DNA of 64,000 nt from Anaerolineales bacterium. GTDB taxonomy: Bacteria > Chloroflexota > Anaerolineae > Anaerolineales > Villigracilaceae. A model generated the notes under the pieces. That model ran no database searches and was not told where the DNA came from. It saw only the letters and a program-made list of their open reading frames with translations. How positions within the stretch are numbered: position 1 is the stretch's first letter; each line of letters opens with the position of its first letter. Of this stretch, positions 34,371 through 43,825 are shown piece after piece. The translations under genes were made by a program, and so were the position numbers. The stretch spans positions 33,146-97,145 of the forward strand of contig JANJTV010000055.1 in assembly GCA_024710905.1 (NCBI GenBank). Direction: 5' to 3'.

Positions 34371-35843
34371 TTATGGCTTGCGAAATACAGCCAACCGGGC
34401 CTGCAAACTCCCCAGTACTTTGGCCTTTTCAGCGGGTGTACTGAGCGCCAGCAGGAAAGCTCCGGAGAGGATGGCATTGACCAGAAGCGCCAGCCACATC
34501 CCCAGGCCAGACGCGCCAGCCACCCACAACCCGCCCGCCACAAACAGGATCATCCCCGCCACCAGGAACGCATTCTCGCTACTGATGCGGAAACCCAGCC
34601 GGTACTGGTAAAGGAGTGTCGCAATAAATAGAATCACCTGGATGATTAACCCGCTGACCGGCACGGCCATCAGGCCCAGCACCGGCAGTAACGGCTCCGC
34701 CAGCAGCACCCAGCCAAAACCACCAACCACCGCTTCGATTAATAAAGGCATAAATTTACGCAGCGGCAGGAAGGAAATATTCAGGTGATAACGCACCGCC
34801 ATCAACAAATCCGCGGCCACCTGCCAGCCCAGAAAGGCCCCCGCCATCAGGAAGTCATTGCTATACAACAGCGGGATCCATAAAGACCAGGCAGTAGCCA
34901 GCAACACCAGCCCCGGCCCAAGCAAGAACAGGCTGCTGCGAATGGCCTGGTTTTGGATCAGTGTGCGCGCCTGCAAATCATCCCCGGCAGCCGAAACTCG
35001 CGGCAAGGTGTAGGAAACCTTCGTCTCGACGACAAACCCCATATACATCTTCGATACACCCCACACCACCTGGTAAATGCCGCTGGCTGAAAGCCCCAGC
35101 CCGCGAATGATTGCGGCCCGCAAAATCAACTCGGCAACCGGGGTGATCAACTGCACAAAGAACAACACACTGGCAAAACGCAATAATTGTTTTAACTGGG
35201 CCTGCTCAGCGGGTAGATCAAAAGCCGGATTGGGCAAAACCACCCGCAGGCGCACGGCCACCTGGTAAGCAATGTACATCACCAGCTGGGTTGCCAGCAG
35301 CGAAAACACTGCGCCGGGTTTCCCTAGCCAGTACACCAGGCCAACCGTGCTCAGGGTGCTGATCAGGTAACCGATTGCCACAGCAATGATATACGCCCGC
35401 CACTCCAACCAGCCGCGCAGGGTATTAATCAGCACCCGGTTCTGGATGATCAGCAGAATGGCCACCGAAAGCACAATAATGTACGGTGCCAGGCTGGCAT
35501 CATTAAACGCCCAGATTGCCACGGGCTCGGCAAAAGCCAGCCCCACCAGCAACAATACCAGCCCGATACTGGTGTACAAAAGGAAAGCCACCCGAATCAA
35601 ACGGGCCGCCTCCTCCAGGCGCTGGTCCGCCTTCATACGCGCCAGCATACTGTTGATGCCCGGGCCGGTTCCCAGCACGGCCATCTCGGCAAGCGTCTCG
35701 ATCAATGTGTTGGCCTGCGCCACCAACCCCACCCCCGGTGCGCCGAGCGTGATCGCCAGGATTTTACTACGCGCAATACTAAAAATCAGCGTTGCGCCCT
35801 GCCGAATCGACATGAACAAATACGCCAGCAGGGTCTCCTTCAT
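34371..35843 (-). CDS. Oligosaccharide flippase family protein (Wzx-like)
   Basis: This 490-residue protein has about twelve to fourteen membrane helices, with the MATE/Wzx-type N-terminus (RQGATLIFSIARSKILA, LGAPGVGLVAQANTLIE). Its pattern resembles O-antigen/ECA translocases of the WzxE kind, which flip lipid-linked glycans. In a presumed monoderm it may flip glycans for a surface polysaccharide. The ATG overlaps the stop of the NUDIX gene (ATGA), so the two are coupled. Confidence 0.85.
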   Translation of the reverse strand: MKETLLAYLFMSIRQGATLIFSIARSKILAITLGAPGVGLVAQANTLIETLAEMAVLGTGPGINSMLARMKADQRLEEAARLIRVAFLLYTSIGLVLLLVGLAFAEPVAIWAFNDASLAPYIIVLSVAILLIIQNRVLINTLRGWLEWRAYIIAVAIGYLISTLSTVGLVYWLGKPGAVFSLLATQLVMYIAYQVAVRLRVVLPNPAFDLPAEQAQLKQLLRFASVLFFVQLITPVAELILRAAIIRGLGLSASGIYQVVWGVSKMYMGFVVETKVSYTLPRVSAAGDDLQARTLIQNQAIRSSLFLLGPGLVLLATAWSLWIPLLYSNDFLMAGAFLGWQVAADLLMAVRYHLNISFLPLRKFMPLLIEAVVGGFGWVLLAEPLLPVLGLMAVPVSGLIIQVILFIATLLYQYRLGFRISSENAFLVAGMILFVAGGLWVAGASGLGMWLALLVNAILSGAFLLALSTPAEKAKVLGSLQARLAVFRKP

Positions 35844-36340
35844 TCAGTGAACTCCACGCGCAACACTCCTGCCGCTTCGTAAAATGACCTGCCCATAAAT
35901 GGTGCACTGCCTGTTTTTTGATTCAGGATTTTTTCCAGCAGGATGGGTACATCCTCCAGCACAGGGAGCGACCCCACCTGAGCCAGCGGGATCCAGACGG
36001 GTTCCCCCTCCGGCCCGGCAACAGGCTCCCCCGAAAGCACATCACCGTGAAAGACAAATAATCCTATCCCCGGGTTTTCCTGGGTATCAATCGCCAGATA
36101 CCCGGAGAACTGGAGTTGGGCGGTCAGGCCGGTTTCTTCGAACAGCTCACGGCGGGCTGCTGCCAGCGGGGATTCCCCTGATTCAATATGGCCGCCCGCA
36201 CCATTATATTTACCGTTCCAGCGCGGCGATTTCCCGGCAATTTTCACCAGCAAAACATGCTCCTCGCGCAGGGCAAACACAAGCACACGCGGGATGATCT
36301 GGTAGCGTCCGGGTTTAATGTTTTGGTCAGCAACAGGCAT
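35840..36340 (-). CDS. NUDIX hydrolase
   Basis: The 166-residue protein contains the NUDIX box GHIESGESPLAAARRELFEE followed by TGL, with all catalytic Glu/Arg residues. It hydrolyses nucleoside-diphosphate-linked compounds; the exact substrate (8-oxo-dGTP or a sugar nucleotide) is unclear. Coupling to the flippase gene is suggestive of a sugar nucleotide. The ATG at 36340 lies just after the fba terminator and lacks a clear Shine-Dalgarno sequence; a longer frame would start inside the hairpin. Confidence 0.86.
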   Translation of the reverse strand: MPVADQNIKPGRYQIIPRVLVFALREEHVLLVKIAGKSPRWNGKYNGAGGHIESGESPLAAARRELFEETGLTAQLQFSGYLAIDTQENPGIGLFVFHGDVLSGEPVAGPEGEPVWIPLAQVGSLPVLEDVPILLEKILNQKTGSAPFMGRSFYEAAGVLRVEFTE

Positions 36341-36341
36341 A

Positions 36342-36374
36342 CAAGAAAAATGGGCGCGTTTTCGCACGCGCCCA
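36342..36374 (-). terminator. Rho-independent terminator of fba
   Basis: On the minus strand TGGGCGCGT and ACGCGCCCA form a 9-bp stem with a 6-nt loop, followed by TTTTTCTT. Confidence 0.9.
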
Positions 36375-36391
36375 ACCTTTCACCAAACGTC

Positions 36392-37810
36392 TTAGTCGGC
36401 CAGGTCGTCGGCCAGGTCTTCTTCAATATCCGCGCCGAGGTAAGCCTTCAAGTTCGGGGCCACCTTGACTGGTTTGATAGTTTGCTCAACGTACTTACGG
36501 GTATCCTTCAGGCCAAGCAGTTTGAATAATTTATCGAACTGGGCCTCCCACGCAGCGCCCAGCACATCGAGATCCGCCTGCGGCAGGGCATAAGACTTCG
36601 CCTTGAATGCACCGATCGCATTCTTGCGGGCTTTGTAATAGAACTGCTGGTCGGTCATGCCTTCCTTACGCTCCCCAGCCGCGTTGACATCCAGCCAGGC
36701 GTACATTTCCCGCTTGAAATCAGCAGGGATGTTGTCGAAGAACATGGTCATAAAATTGGTTGCCAGGTGCACTTCAATAGCTTCGTTTTCAACAAACTTA
36801 TTAAAGTTTTCTTCCGGCAGGGTCGAAGCGCCATGCTGCACCGTACCACCCAGACCATACGGATCCCGCGCAATGCGGCTCAGGTTGCGCAGGGTGTCAA
36901 AGTCCAGGTTCACCGGGGCAATCGAACCATCCGGCAGGACCGTGCCGCCATGCGACGTGCCCGTCTGGATACTGATCTTGCTCAGGCCAGGTTTGCCGGG
37001 AGCCAGTTTTTCCATCCAGGCAATGTACTGGTCCATGTAGGCCCGTAACTCGGCCTCATTGGAATTATGGCCGCCGACTTCGCCGATCTCGCCGCCAATC
37101 GAGACGGTCACGCCAGCGGGTTCAATGCTACGAATAAATGCGCCAAACTTGGCCGAAAGCTCTGAGTTCAGCGCCTGCTGTTCGGGCACGGTCGGCTTGT
37201 CAATGTCCACCAGCGTAGAGGTATCAATATCCACGTTGTAGAAACCGGCTTCCAATGCCTCGGCGGTCAGGTCCTTCACTGCCGTAAACTCGGCTTCCGG
37301 GTCGACGGCATAACGCTTGGCAGACATCTGGAAGTGATCCCCCTGGATGAAAACCGGCCCGCGGAACCCTTCGGCAATCGCCGCCGCCAGGATATTGGAG
37401 GAATACTCTGCCGGGCGCTGGGCCGTGTAGCCGATTTCAGAGCGGGCGATCTCGAAGATCATCGCCGCCGCGTTAACCTTCAAAGCCGAGCGAAACATGG
37501 CGCGGGCGGCATGATGTGACAGGGCACGCAGGTTAAAGGCCGGGGTGGTAAACGTCATCGGCACCTCGCCCCGGCCGCGCGCCAGGTACAGGTCATGGAT
37601 GGAAGCGGGATAAATGCCCAATTCCAGGGCGGCAGCGCGGATCAGGAAACGCGCCCAGCCTTGCTGCAACCCGCTCCCCAACGCAGAAGCCTCCACCAGC
37701 TTGATAATCGTTGTACGCAGCTTGGCTTCATCAACAACGCGCACTGCCTGCCCGTCCACTTGCAAGGCGCCCCCTGTCAGGGACAGGACTTCGTTCAATT
37801 CTTTCGACAT
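36392..37810 (-). CDS. fba: Class II fructose-bisphosphate aldolase, long form
   Basis: The 472-residue protein has the class II aldolase Zn and active-site segments in order: IQGDHFQMS, SIGGEIGEVGGHNSN, SIQTGTSHGG and TVQHGASTLPEE. It is longer than the usual 280-350 residues because of an N-terminal helical extension and a C-terminal tail, as in the long class IIB-like forms seen in some phyla. It splits fructose 1,6-bisphosphate in glycolysis and gluconeogenesis. The start at 37810 has GGAG 8 nt upstream; a longer frame exists but begins upstream of that site. The acidic tail (EEDLADDLAD) is unusual. Confidence 0.88.
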   Translation of the reverse strand: MSKELNEVLSLTGGALQVDGQAVRVVDEAKLRTTIIKLVEASALGSGLQQGWARFLIRAAALELGIYPASIHDLYLARGRGEVPMTFTTPAFNLRALSHHAARAMFRSALKVNAAAMIFEIARSEIGYTAQRPAEYSSNILAAAIAEGFRGPVFIQGDHFQMSAKRYAVDPEAEFTAVKDLTAEALEAGFYNVDIDTSTLVDIDKPTVPEQQALNSELSAKFGAFIRSIEPAGVTVSIGGEIGEVGGHNSNEAELRAYMDQYIAWMEKLAPGKPGLSKISIQTGTSHGGTVLPDGSIAPVNLDFDTLRNLSRIARDPYGLGGTVQHGASTLPEENFNKFVENEAIEVHLATNFMTMFFDNIPADFKREMYAWLDVNAAGERKEGMTDQQFYYKARKNAIGAFKAKSYALPQADLDVLGAAWEAQFDKLFKLLGLKDTRKYVEQTIKPVKVAPNLKAYLGADIEEDLADDLAD

Positions 37811-37889
37811 AGCTATTCTCCTAAAAAAGATTAATGGCAACTTTAACACGCCGCAGGCGTAAAATAAGTGTGCTCGAAAACAGACGCGC

Positions 37890-37919
37890 TTGATTATAAC
37901 CGCAGTATCAGGCTATAAT
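37890..37919 (+). promoter_or_regulatory. Promoter TTGATT-N18-TATAAT upstream of the 174-residue unknown
   Basis: TTGATT (37890-37895) and TATAAT (37914-37919) are 18 nt apart. The resulting leader of about 40 nt holds the GCAGGAGG ribosome-binding site of the gene at 37969. Confidence 0.6.
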
Positions 37920-37968
37920 GAATTCGAGAAATATCTGCCATCCCATTCACCCTTTGCAGGAGGCTATC

Positions 37969-38493
37969 ATGAGCGATTTCTTCGACAAGGTAACAGGCGA
38001 ACAGGACATTTTCAAAAAACTGCTCTCAAATGTTCCCGGCTTTAGTGGCTATATCGAGCGCGAGAACCGCCGCGCCGCCGACAAGTTAATGCGTGACACC
38101 ATTGCCCGCCGCTTTGAAGAACTGTTCAAGCGGCTCTCCAACCTGCAGGGCGACCTGATTGCCAGCGGTGGGATTTCCTTCGTAGATGATATGGAAAAAG
38201 CCGCCATCCAGGTGCGCATGTTCGCAGACAAGATCCGCAACGCCACCTACGGTTACGCCGGTTTCTTCGACGCCGTCAAGATCAGCGAGGAAGCCCTGGC
38301 CAAGCTCTATGCATTTGATGCTTCTTTCTTCGACATTGCCGACCAATTGAACGGCGCACTCGATACTGTTGAAGCCTCGCTCAACGACCAGGATGCCCTG
38401 CCCGGCGCAATCCGCAACCTGGTTACGCTTGCCCGCCAGGCCACCGAAACTTACGACCGCCGCCACGAAACCATCAACGGCAGCGGCGAATAA
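37969..38493 (+). CDS. Conserved-looking helical protein of unknown function
   Basis: The 174-residue protein is soluble and almost all alpha-helical, with charged heptad-like segments (RENRRAADKLMRDTIARRFE; MEKAAIQVRMFADKI). It has no signal peptide, membrane segment, Cys or known motif. I do not recognise the family. Helix pattern and size would fit a bundle scaffold. The ATG at 37969 has an excellent GCAGGAGG site, a good promoter lies upstream and a terminator follows, so it is a genuine monocistronic gene. Confidence 0.7.
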   Translation: MSDFFDKVTGEQDIFKKLLSNVPGFSGYIERENRRAADKLMRDTIARRFEELFKRLSNLQGDLIASGGISFVDDMEKAAIQVRMFADKIRNATYGYAGFFDAVKISEEALAKLYAFDASFFDIADQLNGALDTVEASLNDQDALPGAIRNLVTLARQATETYDRRHETINGSGE

Positions 38494-38505
38494 TATCGCT
38501 TGACC

Positions 38506-38541
38506 CGACCCTAAGGCTCACGGGCTTTAGGGTCGTTTCTT
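38506..38541 (+). terminator. Rho-independent terminator
   Basis: CGACCCTAA and TTAGGGTCG form a 9-bp stem with a 12-nt loop, followed by TTTCTT. It separates the unknown gene from the molybdenum hydroxylase cluster only 10 nt before the latter's start. Confidence 0.8.
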
Positions 38542-38550
38542 AATCTCCCC

Positions 38551-39963
38551 ATGTGGAAAGCAACCATCGCCCCCGCCTCCATTGAAGAAACCCTGCAAAC
38601 CTTGCAAACCCTGCAGGGGAAAGCGCGCGTTGTGGCAGGCGCAACTGACTTGCTGCTTGAGCTTGAACGCGGCCTGCGCCCCAATACACAGACTCTGATC
38701 GACATCACCCGCCTGCCCGGCCTGGGGGAAATCACCCGCGACGAGGACGGCGTCATCCACCTTGGCCCGCTGGTGACACACAACCAGTGCGTGGCCTCGC
38801 CCATCATTCGCCAATTTGCACCCCTGCTGGCCGAAGCCTGCTGGGAGGTCGGCTCTCCGCAAATTCGCAACCGCGCCACCATCGCCGGGAACTTAATCAC
38901 CGCCTCCCCGGCCAACGACAGCATCACCCCGCTCATGGCACTCAACGCCGAGGTCATGCTGGCCTCCACGCACGGCGAGCGCATCGTCCGGCTGGAGGAG
39001 TTCTACACCGGCGTGCGCAAAACGGTGATGCAGGAGGACGAACTGCTGGTGGATATCCGCTTTAAGGGTCTGGATGACATGCAGCAGGGGACTTTTATTA
39101 AACTGGCCCTGCGCCGCGCCCAGGCCATTTCAGTTGTCAATATTGCCATCGTACTCACCCGCAGCGGATCTTCCGTGAAACAGGCGTTCATTACGCTGGG
39201 AGCTGTTGCCCCGACCATCATCCATGCTGTCCACGCAGAACAATTCCTGGTCGGGAAAGAGCTGACCGAAGACAGCATCCGGCAGGCCGGGGAACTGGCC
39301 GCCAGCGATGCCCGCCCAATTGACGATTTACGTGGCTCAGCGAACTATCGTCGCGAGATGGTCCGCGTGCTGACCCGCCGGGGATTAAGCCAACTTGCCG
39401 GAAACAGGAACTCGCTGCGAGTGCCGCCCGCCCCGGTTCTTTTGATCGGCCGGGAAGTGCCACAGGCGCATCCATTCCACGGCGCGAAGCATGATTCCGG
39501 CCAGGAAATCCGCACCACCATCAATGGCAAGGAGAGAGTCTTTAACAGCGGACAGGACAAAACCTTGCTGCAACTGCTGCGGGATGAAGGCGGGCTGACC
39601 GGTACAAAAGAAGGCTGTGCCGAGGGCGAATGCGGGGCCTGTACGGTCTTCCTGGATGGTGCGGCAGTCATGTCTTGCCTGGTGCCCGCGCCACGCGCCC
39701 ATGGCGCTGAGATTGTGACCATCGAAGGGCTGGCCGGGCAAGACGCATTGCACCCCGTGCAACAAGCCTTTATTGATGACGGCGCCGTGCAATGTGGGTA
39801 CTGCACACCTGGCTTCCTGATGTCGGCGGCAAAACTACTGGAAGAGAAGCCATCCCCCAGCCGCAAAGAAATCGAACAGGCCATCACTGGCAACCTGTGC
39901 CGATGCACGGGATATTACAAAATTATTGAAGCCATTGAAACTGCCAGTAAAAAAGAACTTTAG
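38551..39963 (+). CDS. Molybdenum hydroxylase FAD subunit fused to a C-terminal 2Fe-2S domain
   Basis: The 470-residue protein begins with the FAD-binding PCMH domain (VVAGATDLLLELERG, RNRATIAGNLITASPANDS) and CO-dehydrogenase flavoprotein C-terminal domain (about 175-280). It then adds, from about residue 315, a complete xanthine-dehydrogenase 2Fe-2S module: the plant-type ferredoxin loop GCAEGECGACTVF near 355 and the second cluster QCGYCTPGF (about 414) with LCRCTGYY (about 450). Standard fused enzymes run 2Fe-2S first and FAD second; here the order is reversed. It passes electrons from the molybdenum subunit at 40421 to FAD and NAD or another acceptor. No Shine-Dalgarno sequence is clear. 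Confidence 0.9.
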   Translation: MWKATIAPASIEETLQTLQTLQGKARVVAGATDLLLELERGLRPNTQTLIDITRLPGLGEITRDEDGVIHLGPLVTHNQCVASPIIRQFAPLLAEACWEVGSPQIRNRATIAGNLITASPANDSITPLMALNAEVMLASTHGERIVRLEEFYTGVRKTVMQEDELLVDIRFKGLDDMQQGTFIKLALRRAQAISVVNIAIVLTRSGSSVKQAFITLGAVAPTIIHAVHAEQFLVGKELTEDSIRQAGELAASDARPIDDLRGSANYRREMVRVLTRRGLSQLAGNRNSLRVPPAPVLLIGREVPQAHPFHGAKHDSGQEIRTTINGKERVFNSGQDKTLLQLLRDEGGLTGTKEGCAEGECGACTVFLDGAAVMSCLVPAPRAHGAEIVTIEGLAGQDALHPVQQAFIDDGAVQCGYCTPGFLMSAAKLLEEKPSPSRKEIEQAITGNLCRCTGYYKIIEAIETASKKEL

Positions 39964-39974
39964 GAGATAAGAAA

Positions 39975-40385
39975 ATGTCCAAGTATTCATCCAACCGTTT
40001 TACACCCAGCGCCAAAAAAGAGACCCATGTGGTCTGGCGCGGGATTGGCCTGCTCCTGATGATTATTGTGCCAATCATCTCATGGCTGGGGGGCGAAGAA
40101 CTTGTGGCGATTGGCAAAGAGCAAAACTGGCCGTTCATCTGGGAATTGACCGGGTACGTTCAGTTCCCGGCCGAAGTGTTCATGGTGCCGGTCATCAGTA
40201 ATATTGCCGGTTGGATCGCCAGCATTGAAGACCTGCCTGCCAAGCTTTTCCTGGGCTTCTTGATCCTGGTCGTGTTGTCGGGTATCGTTTCCGTGGTCTA
40301 TGCTGCAGTGTATCGCTCGATTGTGCCACGCTATGGCCGTTTCGATGCGCCAGCCCCTGTGGAACGGGTACGCAAGAAATTTTAG
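39975..40385 (+). CDS. Small membrane protein inside the molybdenum hydroxylase cluster
   Basis: This 136-residue protein has about three hydrophobic segments ([17 protein letters not shown], a middle one near [14 protein letters not shown] and [19 protein letters not shown]) and basic ends. I do not recognise the family. It sits 11 nt after the FAD/2Fe-2S gene and 35 nt before the molybdenum subunit gene with its own AGGAGAT site, so it is co-transcribed. It might anchor the enzyme at the membrane or link it to the quinone pool, which is inference only. Confidence 0.65.
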   Translation: MSKYSSNRFTPSAKKETHVVWRGIGLLLMIIVPIISWLGGEELVAIGKEQNWPFIWELTGYVQFPAEVFMVPVISNIAGWIASIEDLPAKLFLGFLILVVLSGIVSVVYAAVYRSIVPRYGRFDAPAPVERVRKKF

Positions 40386-40420
40386 GCAGGCCCTCCTCCG
40401 CCATTTTGCCGCGAGGTCGC

Positions 40421-42619
40421 ATGAGCAAATCCGTTTTAGGACAGTCCGTTACGCGTGTGGATGCAGCCGGGAAAGTCACCGGCCAAACCCCCTACCCTGG
40501 AGATCTTAACCTGCCGGGGCAGGCCTATATGAAAATCCTGTATGCTGGACGGCCGCATGCCATCATCAAACACGTTGATATTGAAGCAGCCAGCCAGGCG
40601 GCCGGGGTGCTGGCAATTTTCACCGCAAAGGACGTCCCGAACAACGAATATGGCCTGATCATGAACGACCAGCCGGTATTATGTGGCCCTGGCTCGAGCA
40701 AGCCGCATGCCGAACGGGTGCGTTGGGAAGCAGACCATGTTGCCCTGGTGGTTGCCGAAACCGAAGCCCAGGCCGCCGCCGCAAGGGATTTAATCCGGGT
40801 TGATTTTGAAGACCAGCCTGTCATAACAGATATGCTGGCTGCCATGCAAGATGATGCGCCCGTACTGCACCCGGAGAAAGGCTCCAACATCCTGGCACAT
40901 TATCGCATCCGCAAGGGGGATGTAGAGGTCGCTTTTGAAAACGCAGACATCATCATCGAAGGTGAATATCACACACCCGCCCAGGAGCATGCCTACCTGC
41001 AACCGGAGGCCGGGCTGGGCTATATTGACGAAGAAGGCCGAGTCACTGTGCAGGTGGCCGGGCAATGGACACACGAAGACCGCGAACAAATTGCCCACGC
41101 GCTAGGCCTGCCCGAAGAGCAGGTGCGGGTCATTTACCCGGCCATCGGTGGAGCGTTTGGCGGGCGGGAGGATATGTCTGTCCAGATCGTACTGGCCCTG
41201 GCGGCTTGGCGGCTACGCCAACAGGGAATCAACCGACCGGTGAAGATACTCTGGAGCCGGGAGGAATCAATCCGGGCGCACCACAAGCGCCACCCGTACA
41301 TCATCAAGACTCGCTGGGCGGCCAACAAAGATGGCCGGGTGACCGCCATCGAAGCGGATGTCTATGCCGACTCGGGTGGGTATGCTTATACTTCCACCAA
41401 GGTGCTTGGCAATGCCACGCTGATGTGCACCGGACCGTATGAAATCGAGAACGTCCGCGTGGATTCCTATGCCATTTACACCAACAATGTGGTTACTGGC
41501 GCATTTCGTGGGTTTGGCGGGCCACAAGGCCTATTCGCTGCTGAGCAACAAATGAACAAACTGGCCAAAGCCCTGGGCATGGATGTTGTTGAAATCCGCC
41601 GACGCAACCTGATTAAAGAAGGCTCCCTGCTCTCGGTAGGCACCCCACTGCCAAAAGGTGTTTCAATGGGGCCGGTGATGGAAAAATGTGCCAGCCGCAT
41701 GGAAACACTGAAAAACCACCCAGCCAAGGAAGAGCTGCCCGGGCACATCAGGCGCGGCTGGGGCTTTGCCTGTGGATTTAAGAATGTGGGCTTCTCGTTT
41801 GGTTTCCCCGAACAATCTTGGGCAACGATTGAACTGCATGGGAACGGATCGATTGAACGGGCGGTTGTCCACCATGCCGGGGCAGATTGCGGACAGGGCG
41901 CGCACACCGTCTTTGCCCAAGTGGCCGCCGAAACCTTGGGCCTACCTTTGAGCAGGATCGAGTTGGCTGTATCAGACACCGCTGTGACAGGCAATTCCGG
42001 TTCAGCCTCCGCGTCGCGCATGACCTTCATGGCAGGCAATGCCATCAAGGGCGCTTGCGAGCTGGCGCTTGAAAAATGGGACAATGAGGAACGCCCGGCG
42101 ATTGCCACCTTCCAGTATCGCCCGCCTAAAACGACACCGCTGGATCCACAGACAGGCAAATCTGAGCCGAACTTTTCTTATGGCTATGTAGCCCAGGCGG
42201 TGGAAGTGGAAGTGGATACAGAAACCGGGCATGTACACCTGCTGAATGTGCTATGCGCCGATGATGTCGGCAAAGCCGTCAACCCCCAGCAAGTACAGGG
42301 ACAAATTGAAGGCGCTGTGGTGCAGGCGGCAGGCTACGTCGTGTTGGAGAATTTTATCCAGAAAGACGGGCGGGTGGTGACCGATAAACTTTCCACGTAC
42401 CTGATCCCCACCGTGCTGGATATTCCCACCCATGTTGAATCGATCATCCTGGAATACCCCGACCCAATCGGCCCGTATGGCGCGCGCGGCATGGGTGAAA
42501 TGCCCTACCTGCCGCTGGCCCCGGCCGTCACTGCCGCTGTTCACCAGGCGCTGGGGATGTGGTTTGATGAATTCCCGCTCACACCGGAACGTATCCTGAA
42601 AGGCCTGGGGAAGTTCTAA
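40421..42619 (+). CDS. Xanthine-dehydrogenase-family molybdopterin-binding subunit
   Basis: The protein has 732 residues and the usual layout: an N-terminal a/b hammerhead domain ([17 protein letters not shown]) and a Mo-cofactor-binding domain with [21 protein letters not shown] and a C-terminal [17 protein letters not shown] that holds the catalytic Glu. The active-site pocket residues do not let me name the substrate; xanthine, nicotinate or aldehydes are possible. It forms an oxidoreductase with the subunit at 38551. The ATG at 40421 has GAGG 6 nt upstream and is preferred to an ATG 15 nt earlier. Confidence 0.93.
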   Translation: MSKSVLGQSVTRVDAAGKVTGQTPYPGDLNLPGQAYMKILYAGRPHAIIKHVDIEAASQAAGVLAIFTAKDVPNNEYGLIMNDQPVLCGPGSSKPHAERVRWEADHVALVVAETEAQAAAARDLIRVDFEDQPVITDMLAAMQDDAPVLHPEKGSNILAHYRIRKGDVEVAFENADIIIEGEYHTPAQEHAYLQPEAGLGYIDEEGRVTVQVAGQWTHEDREQIAHALGLPEEQVRVIYPAIGGAFGGREDMSVQIVLALAAWRLRQQGINRPVKILWSREESIRAHHKRHPYIIKTRWAANKDGRVTAIEADVYADSGGYAYTSTKVLGNATLMCTGPYEIENVRVDSYAIYTNNVVTGAFRGFGGPQGLFAAEQQMNKLAKALGMDVVEIRRRNLIKEGSLLSVGTPLPKGVSMGPVMEKCASRMETLKNHPAKEELPGHIRRGWGFACGFKNVGFSFGFPEQSWATIELHGNGSIERAVVHHAGADCGQGAHTVFAQVAAETLGLPLSRIELAVSDTAVTGNSGSASASRMTFMAGNAIKGACELALEKWDNEERPAIATFQYRPPKTTPLDPQTGKSEPNFSYGYVAQAVEVEVDTETGHVHLLNVLCADDVGKAVNPQQVQGQIEGAVVQAAGYVVLENFIQKDGRVVTDKLSTYLIPTVLDIPTHVESIILEYPDPIGPYGARGMGEMPYLPLAPAVTAAVHQALGMWFDEFPLTPERILKGLGKF

Positions 42620-42620
42620 G

Positions 42621-42662
42621 AATATAAAAGGCATCCACTGGTTCGTGGATGCCTTTTATATT
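42621..42662. terminator. Bidirectional terminator with 18-bp stem
   Basis: AATATAAAAGGCATCCAC (42621-42638) and its exact complement (42645-42662) flank a 6-nt loop. It ends the molybdenum hydroxylase operon and, on the minus strand, the histidine kinase gene, whose stop codon touches it. Confidence 0.9.
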
Positions 42663-43825
42663 TAATGAATCGGCAAGGTAAATAAGAATGCGCTTCCCTG
42701 CCCCGGGCCATTGCTCTCGGCCCACAACCGACCGCCATGCGCTTGAACAAGGTGACGAGCAATGGTCAGGCCCACCCCTGAGCCGCCGCCCTGCTGGCGC
42801 GAACGGGATTTGTCTGCCCGGTAAAATCGATCAAATATATGCGCCAGATCGTCTTTTGAGATGCCGATCCCAGTATCACTGACCGTAACCAATACCTCCC
42901 CGCCTCGTCGCACCGCAGAAAGGGTCACACGCCCACCGGACGGGGTATATTGCAGAGCATTCCCCACCAGGTTTGTCAGCACCTGTATCAGCCGGTCGAG
43001 ATCGGCACGCAGCAATGGCAAACCATCGGCAATGGATGTTTCCAGTTGCACATTTTTCGAGTCGTATTGCGGCTTCAAGCGCTTGGCGACACTCGAAAAA
43101 ACATCCACCAGGTTCACCGGGCGCAGTTCTAGGCGCACGGCCCCGGCTTCCACACGGGACAATTCCTGCAGATCATCCACCAGCCGCGAGAGCCGGTCAG
43201 CCTCCTGGTAAATTTGCATGTAGGTTTCCGGTGACGCAGGCACAACGCCATCCATCAAACCATCCATATAACCTTTTATGGAAGTCAGCGGCGTACGCAA
43301 TTCATGGGAGACGTCACCGATCAATTGCTGGCGCATCCCCTCCACTTGCTGCAGCCGGGAGGCCATCTGGTTAAAATGATTTCCCAGGTCGGCCAGTTCA
43401 TCCTCGCCCTGCACTTGTACGCGCTCATCATATTTACCCGCCGCAATCCGCTGGCTGGCCAGGGAAAGGTCACGGATGGGGGAGACAATCCGGCGGCTGA
43501 GTAATATGCTGGCCACTAGCGCCATCAGCGAAGCAACGCCCCCACCCCAGAATAACGCCTCGAGGAAGCCCGCTCGATAATTCCTGAACAGGATATCCTG
43601 GTCAGCTGCATCCACAATGACAACATGCGGCCCCATACGGCCCCCATCCATCATGTCCGAGCGACCCGGGACAACCGCGGCAATCATCGGCCCCATGTGA
43701 CGGTTAAACGCGCCACGCAAGGTCAGGCCTGAGACCACAGTCAACGCAAGGCCGCCTAAAAAAAGGACGATCATAAAAGAAAAAAACAACCTTGTTCCCA
43801 AACGGCCTGTCAGGAATTTTTTCAC
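42662..43825 (-). CDS. Membrane sensor histidine kinase (HAMP-HisKA-HATPase)
   Basis: The 387-residue protein has two membrane helices (LFFSFMIVLFLGGLALTVVS and about residues 88-108) around a short extracytoplasmic loop of about 55 residues that contains a Met/Gly/Arg-rich stretch (PGRSDMMDGGRMGPH). A HAMP domain (RRIVSPIRDLSLASQRIAAG), HisKA with SHELRTPL, and HATPase with NLVGNALQYT, DTGIGI and GSGVGLT follow. It is of the BaeS/PhoR type. The signal is unknown; the Met- and His-containing loop might sense metal. It is the second gene of the two-component operon (ATGA overlap with the regulator). Confidence 0.92.
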   Translation of the reverse strand: MKKFLTGRLGTRLFFSFMIVLFLGGLALTVVSGLTLRGAFNRHMGPMIAAVVPGRSDMMDGGRMGPHVVIVDAADQDILFRNYRAGFLEALFWGGGVASLMALVASILLSRRIVSPIRDLSLASQRIAAGKYDERVQVQGEDELADLGNHFNQMASRLQQVEGMRQQLIGDVSHELRTPLTSIKGYMDGLMDGVVPASPETYMQIYQEADRLSRLVDDLQELSRVEAGAVRLELRPVNLVDVFSSVAKRLKPQYDSKNVQLETSIADGLPLLRADLDRLIQVLTNLVGNALQYTPSGGRVTLSAVRRGGEVLVTVSDTGIGISKDDLAHIFDRFYRADKSRSRQQGGGSGVGLTIARHLVQAHGGRLWAESNGPGQGSAFLFTLPIH

